From IMG/VR virus record IMGVR_UViG_3300021088_000008, positions 1-64,000 of that record: DNA of 64,000 bases; one strand, written 5' to 3'. The notes under the pieces are model-generated. The model worked only from the letters and a program-made list of their open reading frames with translations. It searched no databases and was not told where the DNA came from. Shown here in pieces: positions 57,990 to 64,000 of this stretch. The number at the start of each line of letters is the position of its first letter. Positions within the stretch are counted from its first letter, which is position 1. Source of the stretch: a virus. Both the position numbers and the translations under genes were made by a program.

Positions 57990-58158
57990 GCCAATCGACC
58001 CTTCGAATCCACGATCCGCACCGGTAGCCCCCGCTCCGAACCTCATTGTCGATGCAGCACACTGCTTTCATCACGTCATCCTCTGGAACCGAAATTGATT
58101 TGTTCCACCTGCCGCAGTTCGAGCAGGATCGATGCCCGATCGGATCAAGAGCGCTCAC
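57955..58158 (-). CDS. Cys-rich small protein, 67 aa
   Basis: GTG start. CSNCGRWNKSISVPEDD, CCIDNEVRSGGYRCGSW gives a zinc-binding pattern common in short phage proteins. First to converge with the rightward genes. Overlaps the next leftward gene by four bases. Confidence 0.65.
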   Translation of the reverse strand: MSALDPIGHRSCSNCGRWNKSISVPEDDVMKAVCCIDNEVRSGGYRCGSWIRRVDWLKAPPARPYEM

Positions 58159-58292
58159 TTGCCCAATTTCCCCAACCTATCGCGCATGACCGGCGGCGGA
58201 TTGCCCATAAGAACCGCCTGCCAAAAAGCAAGCGTGATGCCGATTGGTATCATGATCCATGCGGTGGGGTCGAATATGCTGTTGCGGTTCAT
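58155..58292 (-). CDS. 45-aa single-pass membrane protein
   Basis: AGAGG lies 8 bases before the ATG. One hydrophobic segment WIMIPIGITLAFWQAVLM and a basic tail. Too short to assign; tight overlap with the neighbour supports it. Confidence 0.55.
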   Translation of the reverse strand: MNRNSIFDPTAWIMIPIGITLAFWQAVLMGNPPPVMRDRLGKLGK

Positions 58293-58295
58293 TGG

Positions 58296-58838
58296 TTACC
58301 TCTTCAGGCTGTTCGGCGGCAGCCGCTGCAGGATGCTGGAGATATCGTCGAGGTCCATCGGATGGATGGCACGACCCTCAGGCGCAGGGCGCGCTGCGGG
58401 CTGCTCCTCGATCGGGGGCGGCTTGGGAAGAACGCCGCCGGCGGCGGCATCGGCTTGGACCACATAAAGCAGCGCCTGCACGATGACCGAGAAACTTGCC
58501 CGGAGCCCCTGCGCCTGGCCGTGAAAGTCCAGGGCGCGCCGCTTCTCGTCGTCGGCCTCCTCGACCAGGAACGCGACTTTTTCCCGGAGCTCGCGCTCGA
58601 GCGCGTCAACCCGTTCGCTGAGGCGCAGGTTCTCCTGCCGGTCCCGCTCGGCGGCGAGGCGGGCCTCATCGCGTTCCAGCCGCATCTCCTCCCAGCTGGC
58701 GGCGAGGTCCTCGGCGGCGCGGAGGATCGGATTGTCGCGGGTGCGGGGAACCGTGCGGACCGATTCCGGATCTGGCATGGAAAGGACGGCCTCGGCCATC
58801 TGGCGGTCGCGAAGTCGCTCGACAAAGGGTGGTGCCAT
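58296..58838 (-). CDS. coiled-coil protein, 180 aa
   Basis: AGGAG at six bases before the ATG. Residues about 40-110 are a long heptad repeat with many Arg/Glu (LERDEARLAAERDRQENLRL, ERVDALERELREKVAF). C-terminal half contains ADAAAGGVLPKPPPIEEQP. No membrane segment. Unknown. Confidence 0.65.
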   Translation of the reverse strand: MAPPFVERLRDRQMAEAVLSMPDPESVRTVPRTRDNPILRAAEDLAASWEEMRLERDEARLAAERDRQENLRLSERVDALERELREKVAFLVEEADDEKRRALDFHGQAQGLRASFSVIVQALLYVVQADAAAGGVLPKPPPIEEQPAARPAPEGRAIHPMDLDDISSILQRLPPNSLKR

Positions 58839-58852
58839 GGGGAACTCCTGTT

Positions 58853-58912
58853 TCAGGGGTGATGCCCCAGCGGAGGCCGCTGGGCGCGGTTGGTGTTGAG
58901 GTAGGCCACCAT
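58853..58912 (-). CDS. possible 19-aa peptide
   Basis: ATG GTG start, MVAYLNTNRAQRPPLGHHP. It lies immediately upstream of the coiled-coil gene on the same strand and may be a leader peptide. Evidence weak. Confidence 0.25.
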   Translation of the reverse strand: MVAYLNTNRAQRPPLGHHP

Positions 58913-58964
58913 AGCGGCCGGTTCGGAATGACGCGCATGGGCCAGAATGTGGCCCGACGTCGGT

Positions 58965-59651
58965 CTATTTGGCGGAAACGTCGTCGTCGAGGATGGGGCC
59001 AAGCGCGGAAAGGACCGTTACCGGTATATCGTTCCGGTCCATGTGGAGTTCGCTGGCCTTGATCCGGGCGAGGTCCTGGGTCCCGGGCGCGGGACTGGCA
59101 TTGAGGTCGGCGTACTGGCGCTGGAACTCGTCGTATTCGGGCGTACCGGGCTTGATCTCGGTCACCGGCTTGTCGGGGGTCCGCTCATTCGCCTTGGCGA
59201 GGAGTTCCTTGATGATCGCCTGCCGGGAGGTCTCGACCGATCTCGCGACGCCGTCGAGAATCGCAATGTCGCTAGCGATCCGGAGCCGCAAAGATGCCGA
59301 TCCGAAGTCCCACGGGATCATGACCATGTTGTCGATGCCGCCCTGTTTCACGACGATAATGTGGCCGTCCATGTTCCTCAGCGCCGTGGCCATCGCGGCC
59401 GCTTGGGCAATCGTGATCTTGCCGGCGGTCTCCGCTTTCGCCGCGATCGGGATGAAAATGAGGACCGCGATAAAGATCAGCATCAGGATTGCCGCAGTAA
59501 TCGCCGCCGCATAGCCGACGATCACCGACGCGCGGTGGATCAACGCCGCATCGCTCAGCAATTCCTCATCGACAAACGAGGGCCGCGCGGTTCTAAATGG
59601 CCCTCGGCGGATCGGGTATCGGCTCATATCGACCGTATGCTCGTTCTTCAT
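58965..59651 (-). CDS. membrane protein with soluble domain, 228 aa
   Basis: A membrane helix about residues 44-72 (AAAITAAILMLIFIAVLIFI) separates a short cytoplasmic basic start from a 150-residue soluble part, MDGHIIVVKQGGIDNMVMIP and VETSRQAIIKELLAKANER. No recognised family. Confidence 0.65.
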   Translation of the reverse strand: MKNEHTVDMSRYPIRRGPFRTARPSFVDEELLSDAALIHRASVIVGYAAAITAAILMLIFIAVLIFIPIAAKAETAGKITIAQAAAMATALRNMDGHIIVVKQGGIDNMVMIPWDFGSASLRLRIASDIAILDGVARSVETSRQAIIKELLAKANERTPDKPVTEIKPGTPEYDEFQRQYADLNASPAPGTQDLARIKASELHMDRNDIPVTVLSALGPILDDDVSAK

Positions 59652-59689
59652 TGGACGTTCCTTTAGTTGGCTTACTGGATTCTATGGGT

Positions 59690-59755
59690 TCAGGCCTCAA
59701 TCATCTTTTCGAGATAATCGGCAAGCGACCTCCGTTGTTCGGCAGTCAATTGCAT
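59690..59755 (-). CDS. 21-aa peptide coupled to the repressor
   Basis: MQLTAEQRRSLADYLEKMIE A; its ATG forms TGATG with the repressor stop, so it would be translated by coupling. Single helix. Probably real but role unknown. Confidence 0.4.
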   Translation of the reverse strand: MQLTAEQRRSLADYLEKMIEA

Positions 59756-60078
59756 CACCGAGCGACACGAAATCCCTGAGGCTTCGTTAGGAATGAAACG
59801 ACGTCGTTAAAATCTCCTGTCGATGTCTCCGAGTTGTCCATGATCCCAAGCAGATCATTCGTCGTCACGCCGAGATGGGCGGCGACCTCTTTGATGCGTC
59901 CGGAGCCGACTTTGTTCACCCCCATTTCGTACTTCTGAATCTGCTGGAAACTGACCCCGATCTTATCGCCTAGATCGGTCTGGCTGATCTTCTTCGACAA
60001 TCGGTGCAGGCGGATACGAGCGCCGATCTCTTTGTCGGCCGCAGTCGGGGATCGCGCGGCGTGCTGTGATGTCGTCAT
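59755..60078 (-). CDS. Cro/CI-type transcriptional regulator (XRE HTH), 107 aa
   Basis: A complete XRE domain: DKEIGARIRLHRLSKKISQT, DLGDKIGVSFQQIQKYEMGV, then NKVGSGRIKEVAAHLGVTT. The QQIQKYE piece is typical of a large rhizobial regulator group. Only a short C-terminal tail, so it lacks a CI-type protease-sensitive domain. AGGAG is at the start. Likely controls the leftward operon or lysogeny. Confidence 0.85.
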   Translation of the reverse strand: MTTSQHAARSPTAADKEIGARIRLHRLSKKISQTDLGDKIGVSFQQIQKYEMGVNKVGSGRIKEVAAHLGVTTNDLLGIMDNSETSTGDFNDVVSFLTKPQGFRVAR

Positions 60079-60102
60079 TTCATTCTCCTAGTGATGCTGC
60101 TG

Positions 60103-60117
60103 AACCCGCAGCGGGTT
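60103..60117. repeat. palindrome before the repressor
   Basis: AACCCGC-A-GCGGGTT, a 15-base near-perfect palindrome between the DUF1643 stop and the repressor start. It could be an operator of the regulator or a small hairpin (loop GCAGC). Confidence 0.45.
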
Positions 60118-60121
60118 TGGA

Positions 60122-60781
60122 TTAAGGCCGCTTCCATTTCCGCAATTCGGTTCCTTCTGGGACGCGGTTGCGGCCGCGCGCGAGAGGGTGGATAGGACTT
60201 CCATCGGATGTCGTTCCGATGCAATGCCATGTCGGCGGGATCGGAACGCAGCCATACTCGGTGTCCTGAACCCGCATGCAGACGCCGACCAGGAAGTTAT
60301 CCAGGTCGACCGGGTCGGGGCCGAGACCCCAAGCGGCGACGCAGGTCGTATCCTCGGTGATCAACCCTGAGATGACGCGCTGATTGTGCAGGAAGGCCGA
60401 CCAACTTCCGCGGTCGATGCCGGTTTCCCAGAGTGGCATGCCGAGAGCTTCGTGGGCCTTATGATCGAATGTGCGCCGCCAAGCGTGCAGATCCTTGGGT
60501 TTCGACGCGATGAAAGGGTAGACGTTCGTGACCGTCATCGACCCGTACCCCCACGAATAGCTGAACTGCATCATCCGGAGCGTCGTCGGGTCGTCGCGCT
60601 TTCCATCGGCATCAGACGCGTTGAACAGATTCCAGAGGATGCGGGGCCCGGCACCCCAGGCGCGCGTCATGGACCATCGGTAGGGGCCTTCGATGTCGGC
60701 CGATCGGATGATTGGCTCCGACGGTCGCGGATGTTGCCGGGGCTCGACAGCGCCGGCGAATAGCCCGAGCTGCTCGGTCAT
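60122..60781 (-). CDS. DUF1643 family protein, 219 aa
   Basis: GGAGG precedes the ATG at 60781. The centre has RWSMTRAWGAGPRILWNLFN, DDPTTLRMMQFSYSWGYGSM, TNVYPFIASKP and a C-terminus THCIGTT-like WHCIGTTSDGSPIHPLARGR. This family occurs in phages and bacteria and is thought to act on nucleic acid or a nucleotide, but its reaction is unknown to me. Confidence 0.85.
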   Translation of the reverse strand: MTEQLGLFAGAVEPRQHPRPSEPIIRSADIEGPYRWSMTRAWGAGPRILWNLFNASDADGKRDDPTTLRMMQFSYSWGYGSMTVTNVYPFIASKPKDLHAWRRTFDHKAHEALGMPLWETGIDRGSWSAFLHNQRVISGLITEDTTCVAAWGLGPDPVDLDNFLVGVCMRVQDTEYGCVPIPPTWHCIGTTSDGSPIHPLARGRNRVPEGTELRKWKRP

Positions 60782-60987
60782 ATCGCCTCCAGCCGCTCGC
60801 GGATGAAAATTTCGGTCTGGTCGAACACCACCGCGAACGCGCGATGCGAATGGTGCAGCCGAACCGTCTTCTCCGTTCGGACGAACGTGCATCCATTGTG
60901 TTGGATCACGAAGCAGATCTCGGGGACCTGGACCTTGCCGACCCGGCGGTCGCGCTCGTCGATCAGGACTGCGGTTCGTGTGGTCAT
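60778..60987 (-). CDS. small hypothetical protein, 69 aa
   Basis: The ATG at 60987 follows GGAGACC. Beta-rich: TTRTAVLIDERDRRVGKVQV, FVRTEKTVRLHHSHRAF. Overlaps the next gene by four bases. Unknown. Confidence 0.6.
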   Translation of the reverse strand: MTTRTAVLIDERDRRVGKVQVPEICFVIQHNGCTFVRTEKTVRLHHSHRAFAVVFDQTEIFIRERLEAI

Positions 60988-61310
60988 GGTCTCCACTTTC
61001 CTTCGATGTTGATCTCGCCGCCGCGTGCGGCCGACCACGCAAGGAAATCGACCTGTTGTCCGGTGAACGGGACTGGCATCGTCCAATCTGTGCAGTCGGA
61101 TACCTGTAAGACCTGTCGATAATAGAGATCACGCGTCAGTCGGCAGGCCCTGGAGCCGTCTGGATGTGTGATCCATTCTCCAGCGCGGGCGATCGGAATA
61201 TGCTGATCGGCCATATCGACCGGAATCGGTCTTGGAGAAAAATAAGCGTATCCCGATATGATCACGATAGCTGACAACAAAAGAACTGAAAATTCGACGG
61301 GGGTCTTCAT
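60984..61310 (-). CDS. membrane-anchored/exported small protein, 108 aa
   Basis: N-terminal hydrophobic anchor (FSVLLLSAIVIISGYAYF). Soluble part has SRACRLTRDLYYRQVLQVSD and CTDWTMPVPFTGQQVDFLAW with two cysteines. Unknown exported or anchored phage protein. Confidence 0.65.
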   Translation of the reverse strand: MKTPVEFSVLLLSAIVIISGYAYFSPRPIPVDMADQHIPIARAGEWITHPDGSRACRLTRDLYYRQVLQVSDCTDWTMPVPFTGQQVDFLAWSAARGGEINIEGKWRP

Positions 61311-61735
61311 GACCTTTTCCTTTTCGGGAATGGACGGCTCGGTATCTTCGCCTTGTGCTTCGGGGAGCGCTCTAGCCGGACGGCTTTCCTGAACTCTTTG
61401 CGTTCGGCCCTCATGTCGGCTTGCGCGGCGTATTCCTCGAAATACTTCATTGCAAGCTTGAACGGGTCAATTCCGTGACGTGACCACCACACAAGCTCGT
61501 CGCCGAAATCGTGTTGTGCCATGTGATGCGCATGCTTGAGCGGAAGCGCCCAACAATCCGAAGGTTTTTCGGACATGCCTGTGGGGCGCTTGCCATGCAG
61601 CACAGAGCCCGCGCGCAGATGCGCCGCGTCGGACGGCGCTGGCGATCCGCATCCACAAGCGCACGGCTGTTTGCGAAGCCACGCCAGATAGCCGGGACAG
61701 ACGATGCGTGGCTGCTTTTGGCGCAACTCAGTCAT
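61307..61735 (-). CDS. Cys/His nuclease-like protein (DUF968/HNH type), 142 aa
   Basis: Residues 13-75 have CPGYLAWLRKQPCACGCGSP, DAAHLRAGSVLHGKRP and WALPLKHAHHMAQHD, the pattern of small HNH/NinG-like or DUF968 phage recombination nucleases. It may process DNA junctions. C-terminal part very basic (KHKAKIPSRPFPKRKRS). A start at 61753 would add MEEGEA. Confidence 0.72.
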   Translation of the reverse strand: MTELRQKQPRIVCPGYLAWLRKQPCACGCGSPAPSDAAHLRAGSVLHGKRPTGMSEKPSDCWALPLKHAHHMAQHDFGDELVWWSRHGIDPFKLAMKYFEEYAAQADMRAERKEFRKAVRLERSPKHKAKIPSRPFPKRKRS

Positions 61736-61767
61736 TGCTTCGCCCTCTTCCATTTCCAGTTTGAAAT

Positions 61768-61992
61768 CTAGTCTTCATACCAATCGAATGGCGGTTCCTG
61801 CCCGCAATTGTCGCAATACGTTCCATCGCGATGACGGTTAAAATCGTGATCGGGGCAGTGATCCGGGCAATAGGTGCGCCGAAACAGGTAGGCCCAGAGG
61901 CCGCGCGGATCGTAACTGATGACGCCTGCGCTTGATCCGCATACTCGGCATCGCGACATCAACCGATTCGTGATTTGAAGGCGCGGCATCAT
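61768..61992 (-). CDS. zinc-ribbon-like protein, 74 aa
   Basis: Cys/His positions: CRVCGSSAG, TYCPDHCPDHDFNRH, GTYCDNCGQEP. Likely binds two zincs. Starts in an ATGATG overlap with the preceding gene. Unknown role. Confidence 0.65.
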   Translation of the reverse strand: MMPRLQITNRLMSRCRVCGSSAGVISYDPRGLWAYLFRRTYCPDHCPDHDFNRHRDGTYCDNCGQEPPFDWYED

Positions 61993-62144
61993 TTCTTCCT
62001 TCCGCCGGACCTGATTTTCTTCGCCCCTTGCGTCTTAGCAATCTGGGCTCTGAGGTCCGAGGTCGAGGGCTTTTTACCCTTCGCCTGCTTCCCCTCGCGC
62101 AGTGCCTTCAATTGAAGTTCCTTCACTCCCGGCGGTGGCGACAT
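61989..62144 (-). CDS. very basic small protein, 51 aa
   Basis: AGGAG is at 7 bases before the ATG at 62144. MSPPPGVKELQLKALREGKQ, then Lys-rich to the end. Its first 71 bases are coded inside the previous gene. Nucleic-acid binding is likely. Confidence 0.55.
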   Translation of the reverse strand: MSPPPGVKELQLKALREGKQAKGKKPSTSDLRAQIAKTQGAKKIRSGGRKK

Positions 62145-62325
62145 CGGTCTTCTCCTGTTTTGGCTTCGGATTGCAGATATCACATCGCTTCGAGCAGTAC
62201 CGGCACCACGGATCATCCTGATCAACGCAGCATCCGTCAATGCAATCATTCACCCGGCCTTCGCCACCGCAATTCCAGCACTCGCTGTCGTCAAGATCGT
62301 CATCGTATTCGTGCGGGTCGCTCAT
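62074..62325 (-). CDS. Cys-rich small protein, 83 aa
   Basis: CWNCGGEGRVNDCIDGCCVD, then DDPWCRYCSKRCDICN: eight or nine cysteines, probably a zinc cluster, similar to the DnaJ-type CxxCxGxG in its first half. It overlaps both neighbours. Unknown. Confidence 0.65.
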   Translation of the reverse strand: MSDPHEYDDDLDDSECWNCGGEGRVNDCIDGCCVDQDDPWCRYCSKRCDICNPKPKQEKTDVATAGSEGTSIEGTARGEAGEG

Positions 62326-62912
62326 GCTCCGAGTTCCTGCTTGGCCTCTTGATAGGCAACATTGAGTTCTGCCATGAGGCTGTCGTTACCGCCCGCATCT
62401 GGATGGCGGTTCCTGGCCTTCTCCCGGAAGATTTCCGTGATATCGCCACGCCAATCCGGTTTGACACCGAACACCTCGCGCCAAGGCTTCTTCCAATCTG
62501 GCGGAGCGATGGCGGCAAAGCCGGCGAAGGCGCGCTCCATCATGACGGACCCGCCATGGCGCTCGATTGATCGGATTGATTCAATCGTGAGAACCAAAGA
62601 CCGCATGTTTTCCCATGGAGTCCAATAGCGATCACGGGCCATGGAGAGCGGCCGCTTTTTCAAATTGAAATAGATCGCTACGCCAGGATCGTCATAGCGA
62701 CGCTTGGCTGCGTCGGAATACGGCAGCCCGTCCTGCCGGACTGGGACATTCGATGAGACGATGACGTCCGTGGCGCCGAGCAACCGAAGCTCGCGCTGGA
62801 GTTCCTTGATTTGGTTGTAGGTATTGCCGCCAAACCTTGACTTCCCGCGCTGCGACCATGTTGAGCGCGGCCAGCCGGCGGGCCAGTGAAGCGGATAAGA
62901 TTCCATGGTCAT
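62322..62912 (-). CDS. J-domain protein with phage N-terminal domain, 196 aa
   Basis: C-terminal 55 residues are a J domain: PWREVFGVKPDWRGDITEIF, then REKARNRHPD with HPD 170-172 and LNVAYQEAKQEL. N-terminal part reads YPLHWPAGWPRSTWSQR, VIVSSNVPVRQDGLPYSD and AFAGFAAIAPPD, a common prophage domain. J domains act with DnaK; coupling to a Cys-rich DnaJ-like protein downstream is notable. Starts in TAATG with the previous gene. Confidence 0.85.
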   Translation of the reverse strand: MTMESYPLHWPAGWPRSTWSQRGKSRFGGNTYNQIKELQRELRLLGATDVIVSSNVPVRQDGLPYSDAAKRRYDDPGVAIYFNLKKRPLSMARDRYWTPWENMRSLVLTIESIRSIERHGGSVMMERAFAGFAAIAPPDWKKPWREVFGVKPDWRGDITEIFREKARNRHPDAGGNDSLMAELNVAYQEAKQELGA

Positions 62913-63238
62913 TATGCTGATCCTTCCCCATAAGCCTCAAGCGCTTGACGAATATGATGCCAATTAGCGACCACGACATTCGCGACCGCGACCATCTTGC
63001 CTTCGTCGTACCAGCCATGCGAGGTCTTGGCCGCCTTCATCCGAAACATGACCTTTTCAAGCTCGGTGAGTGCGGCGCTGTTCGGGAGCTTCGACCGCGC
63101 GCGCAGATCCGCGGCAATCGCCGTGAGCGCTTCGAACATCTCCGCATTGCCTGCCGGCTCGCCTCGCCTCCGGTGCGCGATGATGACTTGCTCGATCGCT
63201 TCGATCTGCTGCGCCAGTGTCGATACGTTCAGGCTCAT
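62912..63238 (-). CDS. hypothetical protein, 108 aa
   Basis: Helical: LAQQIEAIEQVIIAHRRRGE, FEALTAIAADLRARSKLPN, VANVVVANWHHIRQALEAY. Next to the J-domain gene and probably in the same transcript. No family recognised. Confidence 0.65.
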   Translation of the reverse strand: MSLNVSTLAQQIEAIEQVIIAHRRRGEPAGNAEMFEALTAIAADLRARSKLPNSAALTELEKVMFRMKAAKTSHGWYDEGKMVAVANVVVANWHHIRQALEAYGEGSA

Positions 63239-63245
63239 GATACGC

Positions 63246-63431
63246 TCATCTCAATTTTATTGGTTCGATTGAACGCAATTCAATTTTATGGAAGGCATAA
63301 GGCGGCTTCGGCCCCTCCCACGAAACAAATGAAAAGTCACTATTGAATACGCTGATTACTCGATCCTGCTGCTTCAGTAGAAGATCTACCAGCATGAGGT
63401 CCGTCGTAACTATCTTGATCTCAGTCGGCAT
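63246..63431 (-). CDS. small hypothetical protein, 61 aa
   Basis: Lower GC. Beta-rich: EIKIVTTDLMLVDLLLKQQD, DFSFVSWEGPKPPYAFHKIE. Overlaps the preceding stop by one base. Unknown. Confidence 0.6.
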   Translation of the reverse strand: MPTEIKIVTTDLMLVDLLLKQQDRVISVFNSDFSFVSWEGPKPPYAFHKIELRSIEPIKLR

Positions 63432-63979
63432 TAGGCACTCCTCCCCGCGTTTTGCTTCAACTCTGCCGGCGTCGTCCTAGCCATTGAGGCAGCTCGAGCC
63501 AGGACAGCATCCTTGCTCGCCTGGAACCTATCTTTATGCATTCTGTTCGGCCCATACATCGCCTGGGATTCCGGCGTGTAGACGATCGCAACCGAGCCGT
63601 TAATCTTCACAATCGTGGCTTTGTCCTGCACCTTCAGCACGTCTCGTAGCACCCTGGCATCGGCGGCCGTGTTGAGTTCGTAACGGGTCTGGGTGCAAAA
63701 CCCCTCCATGCAGAGACACCACGCGCGCAGATGCTCCACCGAATCAAATTCCTGAGCGTATTCTTCGGCCAGGTTGTCGAAGGCCTCGGTGAGCGATGCG
63801 AAATAGTGGTTGTGCGATGCCAGCGAACGATTCTCGACCAGCATGAGAGGATATTCTTCGTTGACGACAAACTGCGAAGCGCAAAGCCGTTCGAACCGCG
63901 GAAGCGGGATCATGTGCTGACCATCCCAAATGCAGATGATTGGTCGGAGCTTCGCGCTACGTGGTTTGCCGGCCGGCAT
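63431..63979 (-). CDS. hypothetical early-type protein, 182 aa
   Basis: Starts in TGATG with the cut gene at the edge. MIPLPRFERLCASQFVVNEE, MLVENRSLASHNHYFASL, RAWCLCMEGFCTQTRYELN. It has a likeness to DUF1367-type early phage proteins, but I am not certain. Mixed alpha/beta, no membrane segment. Confidence 0.65.
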   Translation of the reverse strand: MPAGKPRSAKLRPIICIWDGQHMIPLPRFERLCASQFVVNEEYPLMLVENRSLASHNHYFASLTEAFDNLAEEYAQEFDSVEHLRAWCLCMEGFCTQTRYELNTAADARVLRDVLKVQDKATIVKINGSVAIVYTPESQAMYGPNRMHKDRFQASKDAVLARAASMARTTPAELKQNAGRSA

Positions 63980-64000
63980 CAGGTCCGTTCCCGCTCTTTC
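63979..64000 (-). CDS. end of a further leftward gene, cut by window
   Basis: The minus-strand frame closing with KERERT and TGA overlaps the next ATG, so an upstream gene ends here. Nothing more can be said. Confidence 0.35.

Noticed and set aside
1-64000. CRISPR array, diversity-generating retroelement, tRNA or integrase
   Set aside because: No regular spaced direct repeats of the right size, no reverse transcriptase motif, no tRNA cloverleaf and no integrase or recombinase motif were found by reading.

Overview
The window is almost certainly a tailed bacteriophage or prophage genome (contractile-tail, myovirus-like) from an alphaproteobacterial host, most likely a Bradyrhizobium/Rhodopseudomonas-type member of the Hyphomicrobiales. 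The evidence is the gene set and order (terminase, portal, Mu F-like protein, DUF2213 protease, DUF2184 capsid, DUF4054, DUF3383 sheath, tube, tail chaperones, tape measure, hub, spike, gp25, baseplate J, DUF2612), the high GC content, the dense ATGA/TGATG gene overlaps, and a moron outer-membrane protein of the type common in Bradyrhizobiaceae. I see no integrase, tRNA, CRISPR array, reverse transcriptase or ribosomal gene. A Cro/CI-type regulator sits near the right end, so a temperate lifestyle is possible but unproven.

Layout. 1-10783 (+): a cut-off methyltransferase, replication-type proteins, an ASCH protein, many small genes, a J-domain protein, an HNH nuclease and the large terminase; one winged-helix-like gene at 3212-3619 runs the other way. 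10784-11896: two gene-poor stretches with a strong terminator, several inverted repeats and clusters of a GTTCAAA heptamer that run into the portal gene. 11897-15772: a very long portal gene interrupted by an intein, which carries an HNH endonuclease gene in another reading frame. 15776-17178 (-): a small cassette with a C5 cytosine methyltransferase. 17316-31702 (+): MazG-like protein, head morphogenesis, a NUDIX/DnaJ-zinc-finger/DUF2213 fusion, scaffold, cement protein, major capsid, a free-standing HNH gene and head-tail connectors. 31728-36844 (+): a connector followed by four genes with signal peptides, including a GH5 glycosidase. 36841-47991 (+): neck, sheath, tube, chaperones with a programmed -1 frameshift, tape measure and baseplate. 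48009-57989 (+): collar/fibre proteins with signal peptides, an SGNH carbohydrate esterase, endolysin, membrane proteins and an outer-membrane moron. 57955-64000 (-): an early-type leftward operon with coiled-coil, membrane, repressor, DUF1643, zinc-binding and J-domain proteins.

How it works together. The rightward genes package DNA, build the head and build a contractile tail with a fairly short tape measure. The secreted or virion-attached carbohydrate enzymes (GH5 and SGNH esterase) and fibres suggest attack on a polysaccharide-coated host. The most unusual elements are (i) the portal intein whose homing nuclease is nested out of frame, (ii) a roughly 60-70 residue beta-rich module copied into five different virion proteins, (iii) a dense set of Sec signal peptides on predicted virion/tail proteins and (iv) the GTTCAAA clusters around the terminase-portal junction.
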